Assembly (NCBI RefSeq): GCF_000284015.1
Contig: NC_016943.1
Coordinates: forward strand, 1,529,541-1,593,540
Reading direction: 5' to 3'
Origin: Blastococcus saxobsidens DD2
GTDB taxonomy: Bacteria > Actinomycetota > Actinomycetes > Mycobacteriales > Geodermatophilaceae
Length of the DNA: 64,000 nt
This document shows positions 30,520-38,433 of the stretch, piece by piece. The notes beneath the pieces are model-generated. The model had not been told where the DNA came from. It saw nothing but the letters and a program-made list of their open reading frames with translations, and did no database searches. Numbering within the stretch: the stretch's first letter is position 1; every line of letters starts with the position of its first letter. The position numbers and the translations under genes were made by a program.

Positions 30520-31143
30520 GTGGTCGCGCGGGGTCTGATGACGAGGACGGTCGGTGCCGGATTCCTGGCCGCCGTGCTGCTCGTGGTCTCCACCGCGCTG
30601 GCCATCTGGTACACCGCCCGGCAGGACGCCCGGCCACCCTCGGACGCGATCGTCGTCCTCGGCTCGGCCCAGTACAACGGCGTCCCGTCGTCGATCTTCG
30701 AGGCGCGGCTCGAGCACGCGCGCGCCCTGTACGAGCAGGGGGTCGCCCCGGTGATCGTGACCGTGGGCGGCAAGGCGGCCGGGGACCAGTTCACCGAGGC
30801 AGAGGCCGGGCGCGACTACCTGGCCGCGACCGGCGTGCCCGCCGAGGCGCTGCTCCCGGTCGAGCAGGGCGTGGACACCCTGGAGAGCATGCGGGTGGTC
30901 GCCGCGGCCTTCGCCGAGCGGGGCTGGGAGAGCGCCGTCCTGGTCACCGACCCCTGGCACGCGATGCGGGCCGAGCGCATGGCCGAGGACGCCGGGATGG
31001 ACGCGGACAGCTCCCCGACCCGGCAGGGCCCGGCGGTGCAGACCCGCGCCACCCAGTTCCGGTACATCCTGCGGGAGACTGCTGCCTACCTGCTCTACCG
31101 CGTGACCGGCGAGAGCGTCGCCGGCGCACCCGGCATCGGCTGA
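30520..31143 (+). CDS. YdcF/DUF218-family protein
   Basis: This 207-residue protein has a membrane-anchoring N-terminus (FLAAVLLVVSTALAIWYTA) and a DUF218 domain: AIVVLGSAQYNGVPSSIFEARLEHARALYEQG, VIVTVGGKAAGDQFTEAEAG, VEQGVDTLESMRVVA and VLVTDPWHAMRAERMA. Relatives (SanA, ElyC) act in envelope permeability or cell-wall precursor metabolism, but the reaction is undefined. It lies 14 bases upstream of dnaG in the same direction. Confidence 0.88.
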   Translation: MVARGLMTRTVGAGFLAAVLLVVSTALAIWYTARQDARPPSDAIVVLGSAQYNGVPSSIFEARLEHARALYEQGVAPVIVTVGGKAAGDQFTEAEAGRDYLAATGVPAEALLPVEQGVDTLESMRVVAAAFAERGWESAVLVTDPWHAMRAERMAEDAGMDADSSPTRQGPAVQTRATQFRYILRETAAYLLYRVTGESVAGAPGIG

Positions 31144-31157
31144 GGAAGGGGAGGCAC

Positions 31158-33044
31158 ATGGCCGGGCGGGGACGCATCCGGGCCGCGGACATCGCGCTGG
31201 TCCGCGACCGGAGCAAGATCGACGAGATCGTCGGTGAGCACCTGCAGCTGAAGCGGGCCGGCGGCGGCAGCCTCAAGGGGCTGTGCCCTTTCCATGACGA
31301 AAAGACGCCGTCCTTCCAAGTGACGCCTTCACGAAACCTCTTTCATTGTTTCGGTTGTGGGGTAGGCGGAGATGTCATTTCCTTTATTCAACAGATCGAC
31401 CATCTGACCTTTTCCGAGGCCGTCGAGCTGCTGGCCCATCGCGCCAACGTCGAGCTCAAGTACGAGGACGACGGCGGTCGCCCGACGGCGGGCCCGGATC
31501 GTGCCTCGGTCGGCCAGCGGGCCCGGCTGGTCGCCGCCAACACCGCCGCGGCCGCCTTCTACGCCGATCAGCTGGGTACCCCGGAGGCCGCCCCGGCCCG
31601 CCAGTTCCTCGCCGACCGCGCCTTCGACCGGCAGGCCGCGCTCGACTTCGGCTGCGGCTACGCGCCCGGCGGCTGGGATGCGCTCACCCGGCACCTGCGC
31701 GCCAAGGGCTTCAGCCAGGCCGAGCTGGTCACCGGCGGGCTGGCCAAGGAGTCATCCCGGGGCACGCTGATCGACCGGTTCCACCGGCGGCTGGTCTGGC
31801 CGATCCGCGACATCACCGGCGACGTCATCGGCTTCGGCGCCCGCAAGCTCATGGGCGACGACCCGGGCCCCAAGTACCTCAACACCCCGGAGACGCCGCT
31901 CTACAAGAAGAGCAGCGTCCTCTACGGCATCGACCGCGCCAAGCGCGACATCGCCAAGCGGCACCAGGCCGTCGTCGTCGAGGGGTACACCGACGTGATG
32001 GCCTGCCACCTGGCCGGCGTGACGACGGCGGTGGCATCCTGCGGCACCGCGTTCGGCGCGGAGCACATCGGCGTGCTCCGCCGGCTGCTGATGGACCAGG
32101 ACGAGTTCCGCGGCGAGGTGGTCTACACCTTCGACGGCGACGCCGCCGGCCAGGCCGCGGCGATGAAGACCTTCGCCGAGGACCAGCGCTTCGTCGGGCA
32201 GACCTTCGTCGCGGTCGAGCAGGAGGGGCGCGACCCCTGCGAGCTGCGGCAGGAGCACGGCGACACCGCCGTCCGCGACCTGGTCGCTCGCCGCACCCCG
32301 CTGATCGCCTTCGTGCTGAAGACGACGCTGGCCGGCTACGACCTGAACACCGTCGAGGGGCGGGTGGCCGCGCTCGAGAAGACGGTGCCGCTGGTCGCCG
32401 GCATCAAGGACCATGCGCTGCGCCCGGCCTACGCCCGGGAGCTCGCCGGGATGATCGGCAACACCGACGAGGCGGAGGTGCTCGAGCGCGTCCGGCGGCT
32501 GACCGGCGACGGGGGAGGAGCGTCGGCCCGGGGCCGCTCGCGCGCGCCCAGGCGCACCCCGGACGACGCCGCGATCGCCGTCGAACGGGAAGCGATCAAG
32601 GCCGCGCTGCAGGCCCCCGAGTACGCCGGCCCCGCCTTCGACGCCGTCCCACCGAGCGCCTACACCGACCCCGACTACGCCGCCGTGGCCGAGGCGGTGG
32701 CCGGGGCGGGCGGCGCCGCTGCAGCGACCGTCACCGGGGCCGCATGGCTGGACCAGGTCGGCGCGCACTGCGGGCGGGAGAGCGCCCGCGCGCTGCTCAC
32801 GGCCCTGGCGGTGGAGCCGATGCGGTCGGTCACCGGCGAGCCCGACCCCTCGTACGTCAACGCGATCATGGCGCGGCTGCAGGAGATGGCGACGGTCCGG
32901 GAGATCGCCGCGCTCAAGGGGCGGCTGCAGCGGATGAACCCGGTCGAGCAGGCCGACGACTACATGAAGGCGTTCAAGCAGCTGATGGACCTCGAACAGC
33001 TGGCCATCTCGCTGCGCAAGCGGGCCATCGGCGGCCTCGGGTGA
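31158..33044 (+). CDS. dnaG: DNA primase
   Basis: DnaG synthesises RNA primers at the replication fork. The 628-residue product has the CHC2 zinc domain (CPFHDEKTPSF, HCFGCGVGGD) and the core with RFHRRLVWPIRDITGDVIGFGARKL. The TOPRIM region follows with VVVEGYTDVMACHLAGV and the metal-binding FDGDAAGQAA. The DnaB-interacting C-terminus is at about 480-628. ATG 31158 has GGGGAGG upstream. The zinc-domain codons (about 31290-31410) are strikingly AT-rich: 31321-31380 counts 29 G/C of 60, with TTT, CAT, ATT, CAA and GTA codons rare elsewhere in this gene. Confidence 0.97.
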   Translation: MAGRGRIRAADIALVRDRSKIDEIVGEHLQLKRAGGGSLKGLCPFHDEKTPSFQVTPSRNLFHCFGCGVGGDVISFIQQIDHLTFSEAVELLAHRANVELKYEDDGGRPTAGPDRASVGQRARLVAANTAAAAFYADQLGTPEAAPARQFLADRAFDRQAALDFGCGYAPGGWDALTRHLRAKGFSQAELVTGGLAKESSRGTLIDRFHRRLVWPIRDITGDVIGFGARKLMGDDPGPKYLNTPETPLYKKSSVLYGIDRAKRDIAKRHQAVVVEGYTDVMACHLAGVTTAVASCGTAFGAEHIGVLRRLLMDQDEFRGEVVYTFDGDAAGQAAAMKTFAEDQRFVGQTFVAVEQEGRDPCELRQEHGDTAVRDLVARRTPLIAFVLKTTLAGYDLNTVEGRVAALEKTVPLVAGIKDHALRPAYARELAGMIGNTDEAEVLERVRRLTGDGGGASARGRSRAPRRTPDDAAIAVEREAIKAALQAPEYAGPAFDAVPPSAYTDPDYAAVAEAVAGAGGAAAATVTGAAWLDQVGAHCGRESARALLTALAVEPMRSVTGEPDPSYVNAIMARLQEMATVREIAALKGRLQRMNPVEQADDYMKAFKQLMDLEQLAISLRKRAIGGLG

Positions 33045-33598
33045 CCTTCCTCGCCCAGGTGCGCCGCCGGTTCGCCCGCCCGCCGGAGGAGGTCCGGGCG
33101 GCGATGGCGGCCGATCCGGACGAGCGGGTGCTGACGTGGGGGGTGCTCGCCCGCGACGCCGGGTGGCTGGCCGCCACCTCGCGCGGTCTGCGCCGGGTGG
33201 GCACGGGCCACGGTAACGAGCTGCTGCCGTGGCACGAGGTGGGGCACGCCCGCTGGGCCGCCACCACCGACGGCGGCGGCACCTTCGCCGTCACCCCGCT
33301 GACCGAGGTGGAGCCGGGTGTGCAGGCCCGGCTGCCCGTGGTCCGGCACGTGCTCACCGACGCCGGCGACCTGCCGGCGATCGTGCGCCGGCGGGTGGAC
33401 CAGACCATCGTGACCAGCCGGCGGGTTCCGCTGCCCGGCCGGGGAGGACTGCTGCTGGTCGCCCGCCGGGTGCCCGGTCAGGCGGCCCGGGAGTGGACGG
33501 TCGTCTTCGACGACGACGCCGACCGCGACGACCCCGTGGCGCGGGAGGCGGCGCGGCGCAAGCTCGCCGAGGCGCTGGCCGCCGATCAGCCCGACTGA
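33041..33598 (+). CDS. Conserved actinobacterial protein downstream of dnaG
   Basis: This 185-residue protein of unknown function is translationally coupled to dnaG by a GTGA overlap. It has no signal peptide or membrane segment. Recognisable features are the Trp/Gly-rich centre (LTWGVLARDAGWLAATSRGLRRVG, LLPWHEVGHARW) and a basic C-terminal half (RRRVDQTIVTSRRVPLPGRGGLLLVARRVPG). Homologues sit in the same place in other actinobacteria, as I recall. Confidence 0.8.
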   Translation: MTFLAQVRRRFARPPEEVRAAMAADPDERVLTWGVLARDAGWLAATSRGLRRVGTGHGNELLPWHEVGHARWAATTDGGGTFAVTPLTEVEPGVQARLPVVRHVLTDAGDLPAIVRRRVDQTIVTSRRVPLPGRGGLLLVARRVPGQAAREWTVVFDDDADRDDPVAREAARRKLAEALAADQPD

Positions 33599-33611
33599 GC
33601 CGGGCGCACGC

Positions 33612-33821
33612 TCAGCGCGGGGGCTCGCTGCCCAGCTGGGCCTTGAGCGTCGAGACGGCGTCGTCGGCCTTGGCCTGGGCCATCCCGGCGATGCTCTGCA
33701 GGCGCGGATCATCCTTGGCCTGCTCCCAGGCGCGGCGGATCTGCTCGTAACGCTCGCGGCCGGCCCGCGCCCCGAGGACGTAGCCAGCACCGAATCCGGC
33801 GAGGAACGACAGCTTGGCCAC
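33612..33821 (-). CDS. Small YtxH-like protein
   Basis: This 69-residue protein has an N-terminal glycine-rich hydrophobic segment (LSFLAGFGAGYVLGARAGRERYEQI) and an amphipathic helix (AWEQAKDDPRLQSIAGMAQAKADDAVSTLKAQL), resembling YtxH-type stress-associated membrane proteins. GTG 33821 has GGAGG six bases upstream, which decides against the longer frame to 33986. It converges with the dnaG operon. Confidence 0.8.
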   Translation of the reverse strand: MAKLSFLAGFGAGYVLGARAGRERYEQIRRAWEQAKDDPRLQSIAGMAQAKADDAVSTLKAQLGSEPPR

Positions 33822-33959
33822 GGGGAACCTCCAGGGTGGACGGGCGGTGAACGACGGACACGCTACCTGTGGCGCACAACGCGTCGCGCCCTGCGAGCCG
33901 CACGCGGACCCGTCCTGAGCGTGGGGTACTCTCGTCGGGCCAGCGGGTCGCACCGCTGA

Positions 33960-34032
33960 TCCCCCGTAGCTCAATTGGCAGAGCATGCGACTGTTAATCG
34001 CAGGGTTACTGGTTCAAGTCCAGTCGGGGGAG
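33960..34032 (+). tRNA. tRNA-Asn (anticodon GTT)
   Basis: A complete cloverleaf of 73 bases has acceptor TCCCCCG/CGGGGGA, D-stem GCTC/GAGC, anticodon stem TGCGA/TCGCA with loop CTGTTAA (anticodon GTT), T-stem ACTGG/CCAGT with loop TTCAAGT, and discriminator G. CCA is not encoded. It is the boundary between core genome and the mobile region, with an integrase gene pointing at its 3' end, so it probably serves as an attachment site. Confidence 0.97.
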
Positions 34033-34243
34033 CAAAGCCGCAGATCACCGGCCTGTGGAGCTGTGTCGGGGCGATAAACTTTTGCTGCGACACATCACAA
34101 ACTCACCACCTAAGAGTTCGGCGGCGGGTATGGCTGGTCATGTCAGCCCACGTCCGCGGGCCGCCTTGTGCGGAGACGGCGGGGTCATACGTGCCGGCGA
34201 GGGGCGGTGCGCCGCACGACTTGCGCGCCGTGCAGCCTGATGA

Positions 34244-34430
34244 TCAGAAGCTGCGGTGCAGTGCATCAGCCGCTTCGGGGCTGGCCGTGCCGCGGCCGAG
34301 GTAGACGTCCTGGGTCAGGCTGGGACGGCTGTGCCCGAGGTGGTCGGCGATCTGGCGTGCGGAGAGACCGGCATCGTCGAGACGGGTCGCCACGGTTTTG
34401 CGAAACGTGTGCGAGGTGACCCAAGGAAAG
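34244..34430 (-). pseudogene. int: C-terminal fragment of a tyrosine integrase, cut off by IS256-family insertion
   Basis: On the minus strand this reads TSHTFRKTVATRLDDAGL, then QIADHLGHSRPSLTQDVYLGRG. These are the conserved H-x-F-R-K, L-G-H and catalytic Tyr motifs of tyrosine recombinases. The stop is at 34244. The N-terminal part is at 35894-36859 on the other side of the insertion. Joining the two across one copy of the 10-bp duplication restores an uninterrupted 380-residue frame. The gene points at the tRNA-Asn 3' end, as integrases at tRNA att sites often do. Confidence 0.9.
34421..34430. repeat. Target-site duplication, left copy
   Basis: CCAAGGAAAG borders the left end of the insertion sequence and recurs at 35894-35903. 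The IS256 family normally makes 8-9 bp duplications, so one or two of the ten bases may match by chance. Confidence 0.85.
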
Positions 34431-35893
34431 AGGATGTCCCGAGTTCCGTAGAACTTCGGTGGCGGCCCGTTGTGCGTCAGGCTGCGACGACCTCCTCATC
34501 ATGCACGGCGGGTGTGACAGTTCCGGTGATCTCGGCGTCGAGCGCGGCGCGCAGCTTCGCCAGGTGCAGGTGGCCGTTGACCCGGCGGAACTGCTTGCCG
34601 GCCTCGACCATGCCGGCGGCGCACCAGCGCAGGGCCATCTGCCCGTCCCGCCAGCGCTTGACGTTGCGGGCGTGATCACGACAGATGGAGATCATCGACT
34701 CGATCGCGTTGGTCGAGCGCAGCGTGCGGGCCAGCGTGGGCGGCACCCCCAGGCGCAGCACGGTCAGCGTCTCGTGCAGGCCTTCGCGCAGGCTGGCAGC
34801 CGCGCTCGGGTGGGTCTTGTCCAGCTCCCGGGCCAGCCCGGTCAGCGCCGCCTCGGCCTCTAGCGCCGAGTCGGCGTGGTAGGCCGCGCGCATCTTTGTG
34901 CCGACCGGGCCGCGTAGCCGCTGCGGTAGTCGGTCCTGAACGTTTCGGATCTTGTGCAATTGGCAGCGCTGGATCACCGGGTGGTCGAAGACGTCGACCA
35001 CGGCCTTGCGCAGCGCCTTCGCCCCGTCGATGCCGACCAGGATCGGCCGGCTCACGTCCAGCCCCCGATCGCGCAGGCCGACCAGCAGGTCGGTGACCAC
35101 CGTGGCGTTCTCCGTCGCCCCCTCGACCAGGGCGAGGGGGTGCTTGACCCCCTCGGAGTCGATGCCCAGCGCGACGACGCAGCAGGATTCGCCGAAGTGC
35201 ACCCCGTCGACCATCAGCGCGACCAGGTCCAATGCGGACAGGTCCGCGGCAAGCAGCTCGGCCAGGGCGGTCTCGGTCATCGCCACGAACTTCCGGGACA
35301 CCGCCGACTTGCTCGTCGCCTTCGCCGCCGCGCTGACGTGGTCGCCGACCGGTTCCAGGCCAACCCGGTAGCGGCGGGTGGACAGGCCGGCCAGCATCCG
35401 CTCCATCGCCATCGACCCGAGGATCTCGGTGCCGCTGAACAGCTCGTAGGTGGGCACGGACAGCTCGCCGGAGCCGTCAGCGGCGCGCACCCGCGGACGG
35501 CTCACTGGCACCCGCCGCCCGCCCAGGGTCACCGACCCGCGCTCGGAGCCGTGCCGGACCGCGGTCCGACCGGCATCGTGCTTGCCCTTCGGCCCGGCCA
35601 TCCCGGTCACGTCGGCCTCCATCAGCGCCTGCATCACCTGCAGGCCGGCGCCGACCGCGAGGGCGAGCAGGCCCTCACGCATCGTGCCGGCGATCTCGGC
35701 CATCGCCACATTCACCCGCTCCGGCACGACGACTCCGTCGCCGGTAGGCGTGTCGATCTTGTCCTTCTGGTACTTCTTGGTCACGGCGGTCCCCTGCTCG
35801 AAGTGGTGTCTTGGCGGACGCCCAACACCTACCTCACGGCCGGTGCGGGCGGGGGACCGGCCACCTCAACTTCTACGAGACCCGGGACAACCT
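34431..35893 (-). mobile_element. IS256-family insertion sequence, complete copy
   Basis: This element is 1463 bp and is bounded by a direct repeat. The terminal inverted repeats are imperfect: the left end starts AGGATGTCCCGAGTTCCGTA and the right end, complemented, starts AGGTTGTCCCGGGTCTCGTA. It contains one transposase gene on the minus strand. It interrupts the integrase gene. A second copy begins at 63440; over the 561 bases available I see one difference (T at 34897, C at 63906). Confidence 0.93.
34477..35784 (-). CDS. IS256-family transposase
   Basis: This DDE transposase of 435 residues is a normal length for the mutator/IS256 family. The catalytic Asp residues lie in LVALMVDGVHFGE and ILVGIDGAKALRKAV, and the Glu in RSTNAIESMISICRDHARNVKRW. 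The family motif VIQRCQLHKIRNVQDRLP is present. The frame is intact from ATG 35784, so the element may be active. Confidence 0.95.
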   Translation of the reverse strand: MTKKYQKDKIDTPTGDGVVVPERVNVAMAEIAGTMREGLLALAVGAGLQVMQALMEADVTGMAGPKGKHDAGRTAVRHGSERGSVTLGGRRVPVSRPRVRAADGSGELSVPTYELFSGTEILGSMAMERMLAGLSTRRYRVGLEPVGDHVSAAAKATSKSAVSRKFVAMTETALAELLAADLSALDLVALMVDGVHFGESCCVVALGIDSEGVKHPLALVEGATENATVVTDLLVGLRDRGLDVSRPILVGIDGAKALRKAVVDVFDHPVIQRCQLHKIRNVQDRLPQRLRGPVGTKMRAAYHADSALEAEAALTGLARELDKTHPSAAASLREGLHETLTVLRLGVPPTLARTLRSTNAIESMISICRDHARNVKRWRDGQMALRWCAAGMVEAGKQFRRVNGHLHLAKLRAALDAEITGTVTPAVHDEEVVAA

Positions 35894-36859
35894 CCAAGGA
35901 AAGCCGGCTCGGTCAAGAGCCTGGCGGAGATCGCCGCTGGTGTTGCTCGGGTCGCGTAGGAGACCCTTCCTGCTGGGGAAGACCACCTGCGGGTGGGATG
36001 CCCCGGGCGGATCGTTCAGGCGGCGCCGGAGGAGGTCGACCGTCTGCGGCGGCAGCGCGATGGTGCGCCGGCCGGCGTCGGACTTCGGTCGTTCCTGTAT
36101 GAAGAGACCGCGTAGCCGATCGCGGGTCACGGTGCCGCCCACCGACAGTGTGCTCGCAGCGGAGTCGATGTCGGTCGGGCGGACGGCGCAGGCCTCGCCG
36201 ATGCGCAGGCCGGTGCCGAGCATGAAGGCGACCAGGTCGGGGAGGTCCTGGAGCACCGCGGCAGGGTCATCGACCAGCCGTGCCAGCAGTTGGCGCGTCT
36301 CCTCGACGGTGAGCGACCGCGGGCGGCGGGAGCCGCGTGTCGCTCGGCGGGCCGGGGTCTCGCGGACGGGGTTCATCGGAAGCAGACCATGCCGGACAGC
36401 AAGACCGAGAATGCCCGAGACGACGCTTCGGGTGGACTTCGCGGCTGCGGGTCCGTGTGCCTGGCTGACCGAGGTCAGCAGACGGTCGATGACGGGAACG
36501 GTGACTTCGCGCAAGCGGAGCTCACCGAGCCTCGGAAGGACGTAGGACTCGCTGACGAAGCGGTACAGACGCTTCGTGCCGGCTGCCAGATCGCTGTCGT
36601 CGATGTCGGCCAGCCACTGGGCGGCCACGACGCTCAGGCGACTGTCGACCGGCACCGGGGGAGTGGCGCCCGTGGCACGGTCGCGCAGTGCCTCCCGCAG
36701 TCGTCGCTCCGCCTGCGCTCGGGTATCGCCGTAGCGGGTGACCAGTCGACGACGACCGTCGAGGTCGCGGAAGTACGTGCGGGCGCCGACGCGGTGCTTG
36801 CCGGACTCGAGGAAGTGGATCTGGCCGAAGGTCCCCACCGGCAGTGGCGGCCTTCCCAT
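35873..36859 (-). pseudogene. int: N-terminal part of the split tyrosine integrase
   Basis: This carries the first 322 codons of a tyrosine recombinase. The N-terminal arm/AP2-like region includes GQIHFLESGKHRVGARTYFRDLDGRRRLVTRYG. The core-binding SAM-like domain lies at about 75-165. The catalytic domain starts with FMLGTGLRIGEACAVRPTDID, which holds the first catalytic Arg. ATG 36859 has AGGAGG seven to eight bases upstream. After the FPW codons the frame runs into the IS end and stops at 35873. The His-Arg-His-Tyr half is at 34244-34430. As it stands the product lacks its nucleophile and should be inactive. Confidence 0.92.
35894..35903. repeat. Target-site duplication, right copy
   Basis: CCAAGGAAAG repeats the bases 34421-34430 and encodes, on the minus strand, the FPW junction of the integrase. 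Confidence 0.85.
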
Positions 36860-37129
36860 GTCAGCTCCTCCTCTCAAGTTCGCTCGGGCTCGGTGCCCGA
36901 CCGTAAGGATCATCACGGCCGTCGGCATGCCGGGGCGCGAAGCTGCGCGTCTGGGGACAGCACGCCGGCCTGTGCATGACGGGTTGCGCCTAAAGCCGGG
37001 TGCAGGCTCCAGTCGTCCTCCGGTCGTGGGGAGAGCGGCCGTGGTGGGCTTGATCTCGAAACTGTCGGTGCCGATGGGCATAGTGGAGCCGTTCACCCCG
37101 GTGGACCATGATCGAGGGAGGGGAGTGGC

Positions 37130-37309
37130 GTGCCGGTTGTCGAGACGTTGTCCGTAGAAGAGGCGAGGCGTCGCCGCGCGGAGGTTCTCGCCTGCGTAGG
37201 CGGGGATGAGTCCGACCTGCGCGACCGCGCCGCCCGCTACATGCTCAATGCCGAGGAGCTTGCCGCCCTCACCGAGCTGAACGAGCTCGACTACCTCCTG
37301 TCTGAGTGA
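37130..37309 (+). CDS. Small acidic helical protein, unknown
   Basis: A 59-codon gene starts at GTG 37130 behind a GGGAGGGGAG ribosome site. It encodes a charged helical protein (SVEEARRRRAEVLACVGG, LRDRAARYMLNAEELAALTELNELDYLL). Its TGA overlaps the GTG of the next gene (GTGA), so the two are coupled. It lies divergent to the integrase, where excision or control genes of integrative elements are often found, but no HTH is evident. No family recognised. Confidence 0.65.
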   Translation: MPVVETLSVEEARRRRAEVLACVGGDESDLRDRAARYMLNAEELAALTELNELDYLLSE

Positions 37310-38088
37310 CCACCGGGGACGCCCTCGTAGCGGAAGCGCAGCGGTTCGCTGCCGACCTCACCGCCACTGTTAAAGCCGTGGTGGGCGGCCATGTCGAGGC
37401 GTTCGGTGCCCGGGCGCTCCACCGTCAAGGCCTTGACCACGTAAGTGTTCGCCAGGAGCCTCGTACGGGGATTCCGCTCACTGTCGATGGAGCTCCGCTC
37501 CTGAACCTCACGGCTGAGTACTACTGCGTGTGGGACAGCCCAGGGCAGTACCTCGCTGTGGATGAGTCAGCCGTCAAGGTCTATGCCGGCGCCAAGGCCG
37601 CCGGCGAACCGCTGGTCCGTTACGAGTATCTACGTGCCGCGACGGGCGGCTGGCGCGGGGACAGCGACGAGCGACTGACCGAGGCCGGGCTCACGGTCGG
37701 TGACGCACTGTCCTGTGCAGCGCGGCGCAGCGCGCTGGTGCGGGGGCTTTTGTGGCGGTCGCACCTGACTGCTCTGGACTACTCGGCCACCGTGAACCGG
37801 CGCCTGTCGGCGGTCGTCGGGGCTGCCGGTGGGCAGGTGCTGCTCGACCAGCGAATCCGATCCCGGGGGAGCCATCATCAGAAGCTCGTCGTCATCCGCC
37901 ACCGTCGGAATCCCCGCGACGACGTCGCGTTCGGCGGCGGCATCGACCTCGCACACAGCCGTGGTGACGACCACCAGCACGCCGGCGATCCGCAGACCAC
38001 GGCGTTCAGCGCGCCCTACGGGCCATGCCCGGCTTGGCACGACGTGCAGGTGGAGCTGCGCGGGGCAACATCGCAGTGGAGCGGGTGA
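37306..38088 (+). CDS. Chimeric gene: island protein fused to truncated phospholipase-D-like domain
   Basis: The 260-residue product has two unrelated parts. Residues 1 to about 111 (FAADLTATVKAVVGGHVEAFG, LLNLTAEYYCVWDSPGQYLAVD) look like an integrative-element protein of unknown function. From about residue 113 (GWRGDSDERL) it matches the N-terminal half of an actinobacterial PLD-like protein, with the H-x-K motif in SHHQKLVVIRH and DVAFGGGIDLAHSR. Homologues continue after DVQVELRG with a second HKD half. Here the frame runs instead into a tRNA-Gly fragment and stops at 38088. The PLD part lacks both ends and is probably non-functional; the N-terminal part may still be expressed. Confidence 0.7.
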   Translation: MTTGDALVAEAQRFAADLTATVKAVVGGHVEAFGARALHRQGLDHVSVRQEPRTGIPLTVDGAPLLNLTAEYYCVWDSPGQYLAVDESAVKVYAGAKAAGEPLVRYEYLRAATGGWRGDSDERLTEAGLTVGDALSCAARRSALVRGLLWRSHLTALDYSATVNRRLSAVVGAAGGQVLLDQRIRSRGSHHQKLVVIRHRRNPRDDVAFGGGIDLAHSRGDDHQHAGDPQTTAFSAPYGPCPAWHDVQVELRGATSQWSG

Positions 38089-38120
38089 CGGGAATCGAAC
38101 CCGCACAGTCAGCTTGGAAG
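38077..38120 (-). tRNA. 3' fragment of tRNA-Gly (TCC), attachment-site remnant
   Basis: Read on the minus strand, 44 bases match the 3' half of tRNA-Gly(UCC): anticodon loop CTTCCAA (38120-38114), 3' anticodon stem GCTGA, T-stem GCGGG/CCCGT with loop TTCGATT, acceptor CACCCGC, discriminator T and an encoded CCA. The 5' half is absent; similarity stops exactly at the 5' side of the anticodon loop. This is the usual footprint of a tyrosine integrase using a tRNA gene as attachment site, so this is an attR/attL scar, not a functional gene. Confidence 0.85.
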
Positions 38121-38358
38121 GCGCGGGCTCCTCGCGCCCTTGTGGCTGGTCAGAGGTGTCTCTGCCCCCGTCCGTGCCTCCTACATGCCTTTGTAGACGA
38201 GAAGGCGCGCGACGGTCATGGCCGCATCCGTCGGTGGGTCGGCCTCGAACCTTCAGACGTGCGGTCCCCACGGCTCTCCATTCAGCGCCGCGGAGGACTG
38301 GCGATCGGAGCGGCCGACAGCGTCCCGAAGCACGCAAGGCATGACGTTCGCTGAGTCG

Positions 38359-38433
38359 ATCTCGAGGAGCATCGGTCTCCACGAACTGCAGGACGTCCGT
38401 GGGGTCGACCACCTCCTGAGCGATCGCCTTCAT
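38359..38433 (-). pseudogene. N-terminal remnant of a zinc/quinone-type alcohol dehydrogenase
   Basis: Twenty-five codons from ATG 38433 (MKAIAQEVVDPTDVLQFVET) match the opening of MDR-family NAD(P)H quinone or alcohol dehydrogenases. AAGGAG stands five bases before the ATG. Similarity ends at about 38359, after which the frame reads unrelated Arg/Ser-rich sequence. This is a gene stump left by a deletion or integration near the tRNA-Gly scar. Confidence 0.6.

Noticed and set aside
27704-30637. A 977-codon minus-strand open frame opposite ppdK
   Set aside because: It is the antisense shadow of ppdK with no domain-like sequence.
38232-38262. Stretch resembling a tRNA T-loop on the minus strand
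   Set aside because: No acceptor or anticodon stem could be paired; only the tRNA-Gly fragment at 38077-38120 is convincing.
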